From Taishania sp965247975 (GTDB taxonomy: Bacteria; Bacteroidota; Bacteroidia; Flavobacteriales_D; Crocinitomicaceae): a stretch of DNA of 64,000 nucleotides. Every line of letters starts with the position of its first letter. Position 1 is the first letter of the stretch. The position numbers and the translations under genes were made by a program. Of the stretch, positions 41,262-51,485 are shown one piece after another. The notes below the pieces were generated by a model that was not told the DNA's origin, made no database searches, and saw only the letters and a list, made by a program, of their open reading frames with translations. The DNA is taken from positions 3,844,001 through 3,908,000 of the forward strand of contig OZ252050.1 of assembly GCA_965247975.1 (NCBI GenBank). The letters run 5' to 3'.

Positions 41262-42995
41262 GTGAAAATACTAATTTATACAGCATGTCTATTTGTATTT
41301 CTTTTGTCTGCCTGCGGGTCGGATCGAAAAGAATTTGAAGATGCCGGAGGTGAACTTTCGATGTGTTTAGAAAACGAACCTTTTACCTATATTTCTTACG
41401 AAGCAGAAGATTTTAACTCACAAGAAGTATTGCGACAAGTCGTAGAAGGTTTGGTTTCATTTGACCCTCAAACTTCAAAAATAGTTCCGCAAATCGCCAA
41501 AGATTGGACCATCAGTGAGGATGGACTTACCTATACTTTTGAACTTCGGCAAGATGTGATTTTTCATTCGCATTCGTCGCTTAATTCAGATGATTTGCAA
41601 CTTAGTCCCAAAGATGTAATTGCAACCTTCGAAAAAATATGTGCCAAAAACAAGGAAGGTAAGGAAACCAAGGCTTATGGCTATATTTTTAAAGGTTCAC
41701 TGAAAGGTGCGGATGCATTTCATTCCAAAAAAGCCAAAAAAATTAGCGGATTAGAAGCCACAAAACATGGTGTGAAAATTACACTACTGGAAAAAGACGA
41801 TAATTTCTTGTTCAAACTAGCTAGCGTTCAAGCAGGCATTCTTCCTAAAAAATTACTCGATCAAAATAAACTTAAAGATGTTGTAGGGTCAGGTCCGTTC
41901 ATGTACCTCGCAAGCGAAAATGAAGATCCAACCAAAATTAATTTGGTGAAAAACCCCAACTATTACCAAGTTTCAACCGAAGGTTATGCTCTTCCTTTTT
42001 TGGATGAAATTCACTTTATCGTTGAAAACAAAAAGTTGAATCAACTCTCAAAATTTGAACAAAAAGAAATTGACATGATTTTGGGTTTGCCAACGAGCAG
42101 TATCACAAAAATGCTGGAAGGACGCATTGAAGATTTTAATGCAAAACCCCCAAAATTGATCCTTTCAACCAATCCCGTGTTGGTTTCCAATTACTACTTT
42201 TTTAATATGAATGATCCACGCTTTCAAGATGTGCGTGTGCGTCAAGCGTTTAATTATGCCATTAACAAAGACAAAATTGGAACTGACATTCTACGGAATC
42301 AATTCAATGAATTAGGCATTTACGGATTGATTCCACCTATTGCAAAAGATTTTAGAGGATACGATTTCAAAGGGGTTAAAAATGCGGGTTATAGCTTCAA
42401 TCCTGAACTTGCAAAATCGCTTTTGGCGCAAGCGGGTTATCCCAACGGAACTGGTTTTGGATCTGTCACCTTGCGCTTCAATATTGGTGATGTCAATTCT
42501 GCAGTGGCCGAAGAATTTGCGAATCAAATAAATCAAGTTTTAGGAATTAATGTAAATATTGATGGGTCTAGTTTTTCGCGTTTAGATCAAGATGCTTCAT
42601 TAGGAAGAGGCGATATTTTTCGTACGGCTTGGTCTGCAGATTACCCAAATCCTGAAACTTTTTTGAATCAATTTTACGGAAAACACTTAATTGGTCCAAA
42701 TGGCAAAATTTCTTCGGTAAATCAAGCTAAGTATAGCAATGCGGCGTTTGATCACCTTTTTGAAAAAGCCAAACGAGAAGACGACCAAAAAGAAAAAATG
42801 ATGCTTTACACGCAAGCTGAAATTGAATTGCTGAAAAATCCGCCGTTTATTCCTTTGTGGTATAATGGAGATATGCAAGTCGTGTATTCAAATGTGCGCA
42901 ATTTGGAATTTAATTCGCTTGGTCTTTTTAACTTCAAAGAAGTGTATAAAAAAGAATGGACCAAAGAAGAATATCAAAAAAGCATTAAAAACTAA
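41262..42995 (+). CDS. Peptide/oligopeptide ABC transporter substrate-binding lipoprotein
   Basis: The start is GTG; the nearby ATG at 41255 is out of frame. The 577-residue protein has a lipobox (LLSAC, lipidated C18). The family 5 solute-binding fold is shown by EVLRQVVEGLVSFDPQTSKI, IAKDWTISEDGLTYTFELRQ, the conserved RVRQAFNYAINKDKI and a C-terminal NPPFIPLWYNGDM. It should bind peptides or similar solutes at the inner membrane. No permease or ATPase genes are adjacent. The next gene, a TonB receptor, begins 15 nt downstream, so the two are probably co-transcribed. A near -7 box, TATCCTTG, lies at 41234-41241. Confidence 0.88.
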   Translation: MKILIYTACLFVFLLSACGSDRKEFEDAGGELSMCLENEPFTYISYEAEDFNSQEVLRQVVEGLVSFDPQTSKIVPQIAKDWTISEDGLTYTFELRQDVIFHSHSSLNSDDLQLSPKDVIATFEKICAKNKEGKETKAYGYIFKGSLKGADAFHSKKAKKISGLEATKHGVKITLLEKDDNFLFKLASVQAGILPKKLLDQNKLKDVVGSGPFMYLASENEDPTKINLVKNPNYYQVSTEGYALPFLDEIHFIVENKKLNQLSKFEQKEIDMILGLPTSSITKMLEGRIEDFNAKPPKLILSTNPVLVSNYYFFNMNDPRFQDVRVRQAFNYAINKDKIGTDILRNQFNELGIYGLIPPIAKDFRGYDFKGVKNAGYSFNPELAKSLLAQAGYPNGTGFGSVTLRFNIGDVNSAVAEEFANQINQVLGINVNIDGSSFSRLDQDASLGRGDIFRTAWSADYPNPETFLNQFYGKHLIGPNGKISSVNQAKYSNAAFDHLFEKAKREDDQKEKMMLYTQAEIELLKNPPFIPLWYNGDMQVVYSNVRNLEFNSLGLFNFKEVYKKEWTKEEYQKSIKN

Positions 42996-43010
42996 TTCAA
43001 CCTTCAATCT

Positions 43011-45470
43011 ATGACGTTAAGGCTATTCATCCTATTCGCGGTCATTTTACCTATGTTCGCCTTCGCTCAACCTTCACAAAATGTACGTGGAAAAATTGTT
43101 GATGCTGAAACATTTACAGAACTCGTTGGAGCAAAAGTTCAATTGTTCACAAAGGACACCACCAAATTATACCGAGCGCTCACAGCAGCAGATGGAACGT
43201 TTACCTTACCAAATATCCCTGTTGGAAAGCATCAATTAACGGTTAGTTATCCAACCTATGAGCCGCAAACAGTTGTAGTTGAAGTAAATTCAGGCAAAGA
43301 AAGTATCGTGAATATTGGTTTACTCGAAGCGTTTAAAATGCAGGAAGAAGTTGTTGTTACAGCCCGCAAAGAAGGCGAAGTGATCAATGAAATGGCACTT
43401 ATTTCCACGCGACAATTTAGTGTTGAAGAAACAAATCGCTATCCTGGTTCGCGGATGGATCCTGCTCGGATGGCTTCGAATTTTGCTGGAGTTCAAGGAG
43501 CCGACGATTCAAGAAATGACATCATCATTCGTGGAAATTCGCCTTTGGGTGTTGTTTGGAAAGTAGAAGGAATTGACATTCCAAATCCATCACATTTCGC
43601 CATTTCTGGGAGTACAGGAGGACCTGTTTCTGTATTAAACAACAAAATTCTAGGAAACTCTGATTTCTTTATGAGTGCTTTCCCTGCGGAATATGGGAAT
43701 AGTACCTCAGGAATTTTTGATTTAAAACTCCGTAATGGGAACAATAGTCGCCATGAATTCACAGGACAATTTGGGTTTTTAGGCACAGAACTTATGGCGG
43801 AAGGTCCTTTGTCGAAAAATGGAAATTCCAGTTATTTGGTCATGGGACGATACTCAACGTTGAGTTTATTTAAGCAACTCGGAATCCAAATTGGAACGGA
43901 TGCTGTGCCTGTTTACGGAGATCTTGCCTTTAAATTTAACTGGAAACTAAAAAATGGTGGAGCACTTTCATTTTTTGGCATCGGAGGAAAAAGCAACATC
44001 GAAATTCTTATTTCCGACCAAAAAGAATATTCCTCAGAGTTTTACGGAGAAGGAGATCGTGATCAGTATTTTGGCACATCCATGGGAGTTACAGGGTTTA
44101 ATTATAAAAAATCGCTCAGCGAAAAAACATATTTAACTAGCACATTGGCACTTAGTTTCGAAGAGCAACATTCGCAACATAAATACTTAATTCGTGGACT
44201 CGACACCTTAAATCAAGGTCTTTCGAATGAGTCTTATCAAATTAGGATTGATTCCATTTATCCGATGATGGGTTATCAATACAAACAAAGCAAATTGTCT
44301 TACTATTTAGGAATAAATCACAAATTCAATCCACGTCATTTGATCAAAGTAGGAATCAATGTTGATGCGTATTTTGTAAATCATACGGATTCTGTGTTGC
44401 CGTTGGTGACCGATTCCTTTTTCGTGAAGCGTTGGGACTACAAAGGAAATTCTTTCTTGATTCAACCCTTCATTCAATGGAAATGGCGGATAACAGAAAA
44501 CATGGATTTCACGGCTGGATTGCACAGTCAATATTTTAGCATGAGCAATAGTTTTAGTCCTGTGGAACCTCGTTTGGGATGGAAATACCGCATGAAGAAA
44601 AATCAATCGTTGTTCGCAGGTGTTGGTATGCACAGCCAAACTCAACCGATTTATACTTACACGTATCATTTGTATGATGCTTTGGGAAACAAAATTTACC
44701 ACAACAAAAACATGGATTTTACGCGGAGTTTGCACACTGGATTTGGCTACGAAAAATCTTTCGGAAAAGGCTTGAATTTCAGAACAGAAATCTACTACCA
44801 ATATGTGTATAATGTACCTGTTACTGTTCAACCTTCCAGTTTTTCATTGATCAACATGGGAAGTGGTTTTGCACGCTTCTTTCCAGATACCCTAAAAAAT
44901 ACCGGAACTGGGACGAATTACGGCATTGAAATTACCCTGCAAAAATACTTTAGCAACACCTTCTTCTTTTTGTTTTCAGGAACATTGTACAACTCAACGT
45001 ACACAGGAAGTGACGGAATTGAGCGCAATACGTCATACAACGGAACGTATGTCAGCAATTTTTTAGTTGGAAAAGAGTTTAAATTAAACGCTAAACATTC
45101 GCTCTCTTTAGGGGCGAAAGTAACTGTTGCGGGTGGAAAGCGCTATGGCTACGTGGATTTGGCAAAATCAAAATTATTGAACGAAATCATTTACAGCGAT
45201 TCCCTTTTCAACGAACGACAATTTAGAGATTATTTCCGCATGGATTTAAAAGTAAGCTGGAAAATGAATGCGAAGAAATTGACGCACGAAATTGGTCTTG
45301 ATTTGGTGAATATTTTCAATACTAAAAATCTCTTGAGCTTGGCTTACGCACCAAATTTGGCTGACCCGACAGCAGAACCCATCGCTGAAAAACAACAGTT
45401 AGGCTTCTTACCTATTTTCTATTACAAAGTAGATTTCAGGTTTGAACGAAAAAAAGGGAAAGTGGAGTAA
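43011..45470 (+). CDS. TonB-dependent receptor with carboxypeptidase-like domain
   Basis: This 819-residue outer-membrane protein has a signal peptide (to about residue 20), a carboxypeptidase regulatory-like domain (residues 22-105: NVRGKIVDAETFTELVGAKV, then DGTFTLPNIPVGKHQLTVSY), a plug domain (MASNFAGVQGADDSRNDIII, then RGNSPLGVVWKVEGIDIP) and a C-terminal 22-strand-type barrel (ending FYYKVDFRFERK). No TonB box is obvious. The substrate is unknown; the peptide-binding lipoprotein gene just upstream makes peptide-like compounds a reasonable guess. No SusD partner is present. Confidence 0.92.
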   Translation: MTLRLFILFAVILPMFAFAQPSQNVRGKIVDAETFTELVGAKVQLFTKDTTKLYRALTAADGTFTLPNIPVGKHQLTVSYPTYEPQTVVVEVNSGKESIVNIGLLEAFKMQEEVVVTARKEGEVINEMALISTRQFSVEETNRYPGSRMDPARMASNFAGVQGADDSRNDIIIRGNSPLGVVWKVEGIDIPNPSHFAISGSTGGPVSVLNNKILGNSDFFMSAFPAEYGNSTSGIFDLKLRNGNNSRHEFTGQFGFLGTELMAEGPLSKNGNSSYLVMGRYSTLSLFKQLGIQIGTDAVPVYGDLAFKFNWKLKNGGALSFFGIGGKSNIEILISDQKEYSSEFYGEGDRDQYFGTSMGVTGFNYKKSLSEKTYLTSTLALSFEEQHSQHKYLIRGLDTLNQGLSNESYQIRIDSIYPMMGYQYKQSKLSYYLGINHKFNPRHLIKVGINVDAYFVNHTDSVLPLVTDSFFVKRWDYKGNSFLIQPFIQWKWRITENMDFTAGLHSQYFSMSNSFSPVEPRLGWKYRMKKNQSLFAGVGMHSQTQPIYTYTYHLYDALGNKIYHNKNMDFTRSLHTGFGYEKSFGKGLNFRTEIYYQYVYNVPVTVQPSSFSLINMGSGFARFFPDTLKNTGTGTNYGIEITLQKYFSNTFFFLFSGTLYNSTYTGSDGIERNTSYNGTYVSNFLVGKEFKLNAKHSLSLGAKVTVAGGKRYGYVDLAKSKLLNEIIYSDSLFNERQFRDYFRMDLKVSWKMNAKKLTHEIGLDLVNIFNTKNLLSLAYAPNLADPTAEPIAEKQQLGFLPIFYYKVDFRFERKKGKVE

Positions 45471-45534
45471 AACGAATTGACTTTCGTTGAATACTTGCAT
45501 CTAGATTTTAGTTGTGAACTTAATCGCAAAGCCT

Positions 45535-47301
45535 ATGAATTGGATAATTTCTATCGTGTTTCTCTGTGTGCATTTATTCAGTTTTGGTCAGACAACCGAA
45601 ATTGAAGGTCGGGTTGTGGACAAAGAAAACAAGGAATACATTCCTTATGCAACAGTCATAAATCTTACATCCAACGCTGGTAAAATTGCGAACATTGATG
45701 GTTACTTTCGGATTTTGGCCAAAGTGGGCGATTCAATTGCAATAAGTTACACAGGTTACCAACGCTTCGTTTTTGTTGTCACGGATTTAAATGCCATACA
45801 AACTGTTTTATTAGAACAAAAAATTCAATTGATCACCGATGTCATTGTTCACGGAGGTCCAAACGAATATTTGTACCAATTATTGAATAAATGCGTAAAA
45901 AAGGCAACCTCCCAACGACAACAAAAAAAAGCCTATTTTGAATTAAAAAGCACGATAAACAATGACCAAATCGAGTTGGTAGAAAGTTATTATAACCTCA
46001 ATACAACAGGTTACGATGTCTCAGATTTAACACTAAAATCAGGTCGATTGGCTTTAAAACCATCCGATGAAAGACGGCTTTTTATGTCGCAAGGAACTAC
46101 AACAAGCATGGTGAAAATGGCCACTTTTGAACCTACCAATTACTTTCCTTCTACTCCTTTGAATCATTCCATCAAAAAAATGCGATCTCACTTTATCCTC
46201 GACCTAAGTTCTTCCTACTTAGAAGATTTAGATTCCATTTATATTATCAACTACCGCCCAAAAATGAACTATCCGTATGAATTTGAAGGAAAAATTTGGG
46301 TCAACAAGTCCAAGCATACCATCCAAAAAATCACGATGCATTGTTCGAACTGTCAAGCTTACCCTTTCGTTCCTATTTTTCCCATGGATTCTATTTCAAA
46401 CGTAGAACTTGCTATCACCAAAACGTTTGACTTGACCGCAAAAAAACCAACATTCAAACAAATAGACTATAACTATTCTTTCGATTACTTTGGGCGATAC
46501 AACACCCAAGACTCCTTAAATTTTTTGAAAAAACATGTCCTCTATGAGGTTAACACCCAAGCCATTTTGTACGCCTACGGGAAAGAAAAAGATCTATTTT
46601 TTGAACCAAAATTTAAATTCGATAGCCAGAACGATTACTTCAAAATTGGAGCTTACCCACACAACGATTTCTTTTGGAAAAACAACAAGGAATTTCGAAT
46701 GAATGATCAAGCCAATTTAAATGAGAAATTCTTTTTTGAAGCAGATACACTAAACAGCGCTTCTTTGTTTCGCAGACCAAACATCAATGCGCAAAAATTC
46801 AAATTTCCCAATACATGCGTTTCTTGGTCCGATGATAAACGCATTTTTCTTCGAAACGTGGATGTTGATACTTTAAAACCGAAAACCAAAGCGACAACGA
46901 ACTTTTATTTGTACAATTTATCCGTGAAACTCTTTTTTGACATCAACGAATACAACGATTCTTTACATATTTTAAGTAAAACCCTATTTGACCCGATTGA
47001 TAGCTATTACTATCTTCCAATGGATTCTATTACTGATTGCTTTATGAATCTCTTTTTTGACTATTGTGAAATCGAGCGCCAACATATTTATTCCAAATTG
47101 CTAAAGCTGGGTAATGATAAAACGCTTATTGCCAAAAAAATACCCGATTACCTTGCGGAATTTGAACAAAAGAAAGAACAGTTTTTACTTGATATTTCGC
47201 GTGGAACCGACCTACAGGCATTGAAAAAATGGAATGATTTCGTTGATAGAAAGCTGGGTATAAATAACATGGCACTTTTCAGGGTGTATGAATCTGAATG
47301 A
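45535..47301 (+). CDS. Carboxypeptidase-like regulatory domain protein, exported
   Basis: The ATG at 45535 (MNWIISIVFLCVHLFSFGQ) gives a clean signal peptide and 588 residues; a GTG 7 codons upstream is less likely. Residues 22-100 are a carboxypeptidase-like domain (IEGRVVDKENKEYIPYATVI, NIDGYFRI). The following about 350 residues are beta-rich and resemble the middle part of DUF5686/DUF4369-type surface proteins without a recognisable barrel. The C-terminal 120 residues look helical and charged. Function unknown. It lies 64 nt after the receptor gene, probably in the same transcript. Confidence 0.75.
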   Translation: MNWIISIVFLCVHLFSFGQTTEIEGRVVDKENKEYIPYATVINLTSNAGKIANIDGYFRILAKVGDSIAISYTGYQRFVFVVTDLNAIQTVLLEQKIQLITDVIVHGGPNEYLYQLLNKCVKKATSQRQQKKAYFELKSTINNDQIELVESYYNLNTTGYDVSDLTLKSGRLALKPSDERRLFMSQGTTTSMVKMATFEPTNYFPSTPLNHSIKKMRSHFILDLSSSYLEDLDSIYIINYRPKMNYPYEFEGKIWVNKSKHTIQKITMHCSNCQAYPFVPIFPMDSISNVELAITKTFDLTAKKPTFKQIDYNYSFDYFGRYNTQDSLNFLKKHVLYEVNTQAILYAYGKEKDLFFEPKFKFDSQNDYFKIGAYPHNDFFWKNNKEFRMNDQANLNEKFFFEADTLNSASLFRRPNINAQKFKFPNTCVSWSDDKRIFLRNVDVDTLKPKTKATTNFYLYNLSVKLFFDINEYNDSLHILSKTLFDPIDSYYYLPMDSITDCFMNLFFDYCEIERQHIYSKLLKLGNDKTLIAKKIPDYLAEFEQKKEQFLLDISRGTDLQALKKWNDFVDRKLGINNMALFRVYESE

Positions 47302-47423
47302 CTTCACCAAACCTATTAAATTCAATGGATTTTAAATGTTCATTCGTTTAAACGAATTGATTCTTATTTTGATGGAAATTTTTAAAAAACATTTACCGTC
47401 CTCCACACGAAAAAAAACCACTC

Positions 47424-48416
47424 TTAATGCGACCCTCTTTCCGCCAAAACACTCGTCAAAATCGTATGTTTTCCTGGTGTTTGAACCTCATTGATTCGGT
47501 CGCAAATACGATCTACAGAAAGTTTTGCCATGGATTGAATGGGTTGCTGAAGCGCAGTGATTGGTGGATCAATGTATTGAAACGCTTCCCTGTCTTCGAA
47601 AGAAATCAAACGCGCTTGCTTCGGAATTTCGATGCCACTATTGCGCAAAGCTCCCAAGGTTCGCAGACCGACAACATTATCCAACGCTAGGTACGAATCC
47701 ACTCCTTCGTCTTTCAATTTTTGAATGGTTACAGCGTTGTTTTCTTGAATAGTTGAAAGGTGAACTAACACAAATTCAATTCCTTTTTCTTCGCAGGCTT
47801 TTTTCGCTCCCAAGGCTCTGTTTTCGATGGAAATCGCCGAAACATTTGACTGAGCAACAATGGCCAATTTTTTTGGTTTCTTCGAAAAAGCACTTACCAA
47901 ATTAAATGCTTCTGAAAAATTATCAACGCCAACAAAATCAGCATTTTCATCACCTTGTCGGTCTGTGAAAACAACTGGAATGTGGGTTGAGTGCAAAATC
48001 GGAATTAAGGCTTCAATTTTATTTATGGGCGAAATAATCATGCCATCGATGGAACGCTGAATGAGTTCTTTCATCAATGTTTTTTCGCGTTCTTTTTCTT
48101 CGTTGGTATTAACGATAAACACGCTGTATCCTTTTGCATTGAGTTCAATCTGAATGACTTTGCACAATTCTGCATAAAACGCATTTGCAATGTCAGAAAC
48201 AACCAAGCCGATGGTTTTTGTTTCTCCCTGGCGCAAACTTTTCGCAAAAAAATTGGGCACATACGACAATTCTTTCGCTGCTGCGCGAATCAATTCTTGC
48301 TTAGATTTGCTTATATTAAACTCATCTCCCTTGTCATTTAAAACAAAGGAAACCGTAGCTTTTGACACGCCAACCTTCTTGGCAATGTCTTCTAATGAGG
48401 TTCTTTTTGGCTTCAT
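47424..48416 (-). CDS. LacI-family transcriptional regulator
   Basis: This 330-residue protein has the LacI helix-turn-helix at the N-terminus (SLEDIAKKVGVSKATVSFVL) with the hinge region LSYVPNFFAKSLRQGETKTI. The periplasmic-binding-protein-like sensor follows (IGLVVSDIANAFYAELCKVI, DGMIISP, then VFTDRQGDENADFVGVDN). It probably responds to a sugar or nucleoside. No sugar catabolic gene is adjacent, so its target is unknown. It is convergent with the 45535 gene and is followed upstream by the M48 gene in the same direction. Confidence 0.93.
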   Translation of the reverse strand: MKPKRTSLEDIAKKVGVSKATVSFVLNDKGDEFNISKSKQELIRAAAKELSYVPNFFAKSLRQGETKTIGLVVSDIANAFYAELCKVIQIELNAKGYSVFIVNTNEEKEREKTLMKELIQRSIDGMIISPINKIEALIPILHSTHIPVVFTDRQGDENADFVGVDNFSEAFNLVSAFSKKPKKLAIVAQSNVSAISIENRALGAKKACEEKGIEFVLVHLSTIQENNAVTIQKLKDEGVDSYLALDNVVGLRTLGALRNSGIEIPKQARLISFEDREAFQYIDPPITALQQPIQSMAKLSVDRICDRINEVQTPGKHTILTSVLAERGSH

Positions 48417-48479
48417 ACTTCTCGACTAAACAAAAACTGTTCCTCAATTTATTTTAAACGTGCAAAAACGAACAAGATG

Positions 48480-49292
48480 CTATTTTGGCAATTTCGCCAC
48501 CATGGCTTTGTATTCCGTTTGGAAAGTCTGCGAACCTGTACAACCATTCGTCACTTTATCATTGTTGAAATGCTCGATGCGATTTCCTGGATCTGGATGT
48601 GTGCTTAAAAACTCAGGTTGACGTGCACCGCCCATTTCTTGAATTTTTTGGAAAAATCCAGCTCCACCAGCAGCATTGTAATCCGTTGGACATAAATATT
48701 TTACTGAACGTCCGTCTGCTTCCGTTTCATGATTACGAGAGAATTTTAAACCTATCAACGCTCCTGTGATTTGTTGGATTGCCGCTCTATTTCCAGCAAT
48801 TACACTCAAAAGCACTTGAACTCCAAACATTTGTGTCATTTGTCGTGTTGAATGACGCATATCCGCATGCGCAATTTCATGTCCCATCACACCTGCCAAT
48901 TGATCTTCCGAATCCAAAAATTTCAAAATTCCCGTATACACATAAATGTATCCGCCAGGTGTACAAAAGGCATTTAAGGTGCTATCATCATGTATAATTT
49001 TTACCTGCCAATCGAACTCATCTTTGTAATCCACTTGACCAGAACTTAAAATTTTATCACGCACTTTGAACACATAATCATAGACAGATTTGTACTTCAC
49101 AGGATCTAAAATGGGATATTCTGCTTTATTACTGTCAATTTCTGCAGCAACTTGCATTCCCAATTCTTTGTCTTGTTGAATTGTAAATAAATTTACTCCT
49201 TTTCCTTTGTTTTTCGGGTTTGTTAATCCACATGAAGCCATGGTAAGAGCTACCAAAGCAAAAATTCCAAAACGATACATGTTCATTCTCAT
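48480..49292 (-). CDS. M48-family metalloprotease, lipoprotein
   Basis: The frame supports ATG starts at 49292, 49286 or 49280; all give a lipoprotein signal (FGIFALVALTMASC). The zinc site is HEIAH (GVMGHEIAHADMRHSTRQM) with the third ligand Glu in NHETEADGRSVKYL. The C-terminal ARQPEFLSTHPDPGNRIEHF is the typical BepA/YfgC-like ending. Such proteins help outer-membrane protein quality control. It lies 18 nt or so after the PAP2-like gene and belongs to the rpoN transcript. Confidence 0.9.
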   Translation of the reverse strand: MRMNMYRFGIFALVALTMASCGLTNPKNKGKGVNLFTIQQDKELGMQVAAEIDSNKAEYPILDPVKYKSVYDYVFKVRDKILSSGQVDYKDEFDWQVKIIHDDSTLNAFCTPGGYIYVYTGILKFLDSEDQLAGVMGHEIAHADMRHSTRQMTQMFGVQVLLSVIAGNRAAIQQITGALIGLKFSRNHETEADGRSVKYLCPTDYNAAGGAGFFQKIQEMGGARQPEFLSTHPDPGNRIEHFNNDKVTNGCTGSQTFQTEYKAMVAKLPK

Positions 49293-49310
49293 TTTTCGAT
49301 TATTCAATTA

Positions 49311-49967
49311 TTATAGGTTTAGAAAGACAAAAAATAAATCGGAAGTAAAGGTAATTAAACTTCCTAAAAGAAAGCCTAGGTAGACTTGCTTTGGCGTGTG
49401 TTTGTTTAAGATTAGGCGCGAAGAAATGACCAAGCCTGCAATTAAAATGGATAAAACTATGGGCCAAATAACGATAAAAGCATGATTGAGTGAATAAGCC
49501 ACAATAAATCCCACGAGCATGCCTACTCCACCTGCGTGCAAACTGATTTTTGTTTTCAAATTAATTAATCCAAAAAACAAGGTGACAAAAAATCCCGCTG
49601 CCGTCATTCCAAACAAATGGGCTGAAATGGGCACTGTATCTCTAATGTCGATCAATAAATACATCAACAAAAAACTCGATAGACTTGTTAAAATCAAGGG
49701 AGCAAATCGTTGGTTTTTGTTGTCCAATTCAACGGAATCTATGCGTTTCGTATAGCGCAACAATAAAATGGCAATAGCAGGCAAAAGCAAACTATACAAG
49801 AGAAAATTGATCAAAAAATAAATTTTTGTTCGTGTTGGCAGATCATATAATGAATGATTGGTCTGAAAATCCATGACCGCAGGCGTAAACATGACCACAA
49901 CCAATGCCAAAATTGGCATGATTAACGGCAAAAAAAGCCATGAAATTACTTGGGCAAGTTTATGCAT
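49311..49967 (-). CDS. PAP2-like membrane protein
   Basis: This 218-residue protein has about five or six hydrophobic membrane segments. A PAP2-phosphatase-like pattern is visible: KISLHAGGVGMLVGF, in the position of the Ser-Gly-His motif, and SRLILNKHTPKQVYLG, matching Ser-Arg-x5-His with Gln in place of the final Asp. It may dephosphorylate a lipid-linked substrate, although missing residues leave activity uncertain. Its ATG abuts the stop codon of rpoN, so expression is coupled. Confidence 0.75.
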   Translation of the reverse strand: MHKLAQVISWLFLPLIMPILALVVVMFTPAVMDFQTNHSLYDLPTRTKIYFLINFLLYSLLLPAIAILLLRYTKRIDSVELDNKNQRFAPLILTSLSSFLLMYLLIDIRDTVPISAHLFGMTAAGFFVTLFFGLINLKTKISLHAGGVGMLVGFIVAYSLNHAFIVIWPIVLSILIAGLVISSRLILNKHTPKQVYLGFLLGSLITFTSDLFFVFLNL

Positions 49968-51428
49968 CTACAATTCTTTTCGTAAACGAGCCACTGGAAT
50001 GTTCAATTGCTCTCTGTATTTTGCAACTGTTCGACGTGCAATATTGTAACCTGCATCTTTTAACAATGACGTTAATTTTTCATCGGTCAAAGGGCGTTTT
50101 TTCACTTCGTTTTCGATGGCATCTGAAAGAATTTTCTTTACCTCACGGGTTGAAACTTCTTCGCCAGAATCAGTTGAAAGCGACTCAGAAAAGAAATATT
50201 TTAATGAAAAAATACCATATCCTGTTTGCACATATTTGCTATTTGCAACACGCGAAACGGTCGAAATATCTAAATTCACAGCTTCCGCAATGTCTTTTAA
50301 AATCATAGGACGTAGCTGGGTTTCATCGCCTGTCAAAAAGAATCCTTTTTGATACAACATGATGGCGTTCATCGTGTAAAGCAAGGTGTTTTGTCGCTGC
50401 TTGATCGCATCAATAAACCATTTTGCGCCTTCCAATTTTTGCTTCACAAATTGCACGGCTTCTTTGTCTGACTTTGACGTTTTTGCTCCTTCGGAATAAC
50501 TTCGCAACATGTTTTCGTAGCTTTTGCTAACTCGCAAATCTGGTGCATTTCTGCCATTCATGGTCAACTCCAACTTTCCTTCAAATTCCGTAATCATGAA
50601 ATCTGGGGTGATTTGTTGCAAGTTTTTTGAAGCTTCTTTCATCGAACCGCCCGGTTTTGGGTTTAGTTTTATGATTTCGTCTATCGCTTCTTTTAAATCT
50701 TCGTCTTCTATTTCTAATTTCTTTTGAATTTGGGAATAGTGCTTTTTCGTAAATTCTTCAAAATGATTTTCTAGAATTTTCATGGCAGTAAATCGTGTGA
50801 TGTCGCCATCTTGTCTTCTGCGAATTTGAATCAACAAACATTCTTGAAGGTCTCTTGCTCCTACTCCTGCTGGATCCAAATCTTGAACCAATTCCAAAAT
50901 TTGCTCCACTTGTTCCAACGTAACCATAACATTGGCAGAAAAAGCCAAATCGTCCACAATTGCTTCTAACTCACGATTCAAATAACCTGATTCGTCCAAA
51001 TTCCCGATGATGATATCTGCAATGGTAAATTGGGTGTCATCAAGGTCTAATAAATGCAATTGCTCGGTCAATCGCTCTTGAAAAGATTGTTCTCCCGACA
51101 AAGGAATCACGCGCTCTTCATCGTCTTTGCTATGGTTGTTTGACTGTGTTTTATAGTCTGCATTGTCGTCATCCAAATAATCGGACAAATCAAAATCTTC
51201 TTGATCACTTTCAAAATCATCTTGGTCGTCGAAATCGTCTTGATCTTGATCGTCAGCATCTAAATCTACTTCCTCAGATCCTTCTTCCAATGCGGGATTT
51301 TCTTCAATTTCTTGTTTGATTCGTTGGTCCAATTCCATAGTCGGGACTTGCAAAAGTTTCATTAATTGAATCTGCTGAGGAGACAATCTTTGTTCTAATT
51401 TTTGTGCAAGATGTTGTTTTAGTGCCAT
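49968..51428 (-). CDS. rpoN: RNA polymerase sigma-54 factor
   Basis: This 486-residue protein has all sigma-54 regions: the Gln-rich activator-binding region I (LAQKLEQRLSPQQIQLMKLL), a long acidic region II (Asp/Glu-rich, about residues 48-100), the core-binding domain and the C-terminal RpoN box ARRTVAKYREQLNIP. It directs transcription from -24/-12 promoters with an AAA activator. No such activator is encoded in this window. It heads a three-gene unit with the PAP2-like and M48 genes. Confidence 0.96.
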   Translation of the reverse strand: MALKQHLAQKLEQRLSPQQIQLMKLLQVPTMELDQRIKQEIEENPALEEGSEEVDLDADDQDQDDFDDQDDFESDQEDFDLSDYLDDDNADYKTQSNNHSKDDEERVIPLSGEQSFQERLTEQLHLLDLDDTQFTIADIIIGNLDESGYLNRELEAIVDDLAFSANVMVTLEQVEQILELVQDLDPAGVGARDLQECLLIQIRRRQDGDITRFTAMKILENHFEEFTKKHYSQIQKKLEIEDEDLKEAIDEIIKLNPKPGGSMKEASKNLQQITPDFMITEFEGKLELTMNGRNAPDLRVSKSYENMLRSYSEGAKTSKSDKEAVQFVKQKLEGAKWFIDAIKQRQNTLLYTMNAIMLYQKGFFLTGDETQLRPMILKDIAEAVNLDISTVSRVANSKYVQTGYGIFSLKYFFSESLSTDSGEEVSTREVKKILSDAIENEVKKRPLTDEKLTSLLKDAGYNIARRTVAKYREQLNIPVARLRKEL

Positions 51429-51457
51429 GGATGTTTTTCGCTTTATAAAAGTAAAGT

Positions 51458-51465
51458 CAAAGATA
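51458..51465 (-). promoter_or_regulatory. -7 box of the rpoN operon
   Basis: The minus strand reads TATCTTTG, 29 nt upstream of the rpoN ATG. No clear -33 box. Confidence 0.6.
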
Positions 51466-51485
51466 GTTGAAAAATTTTAAAGACA

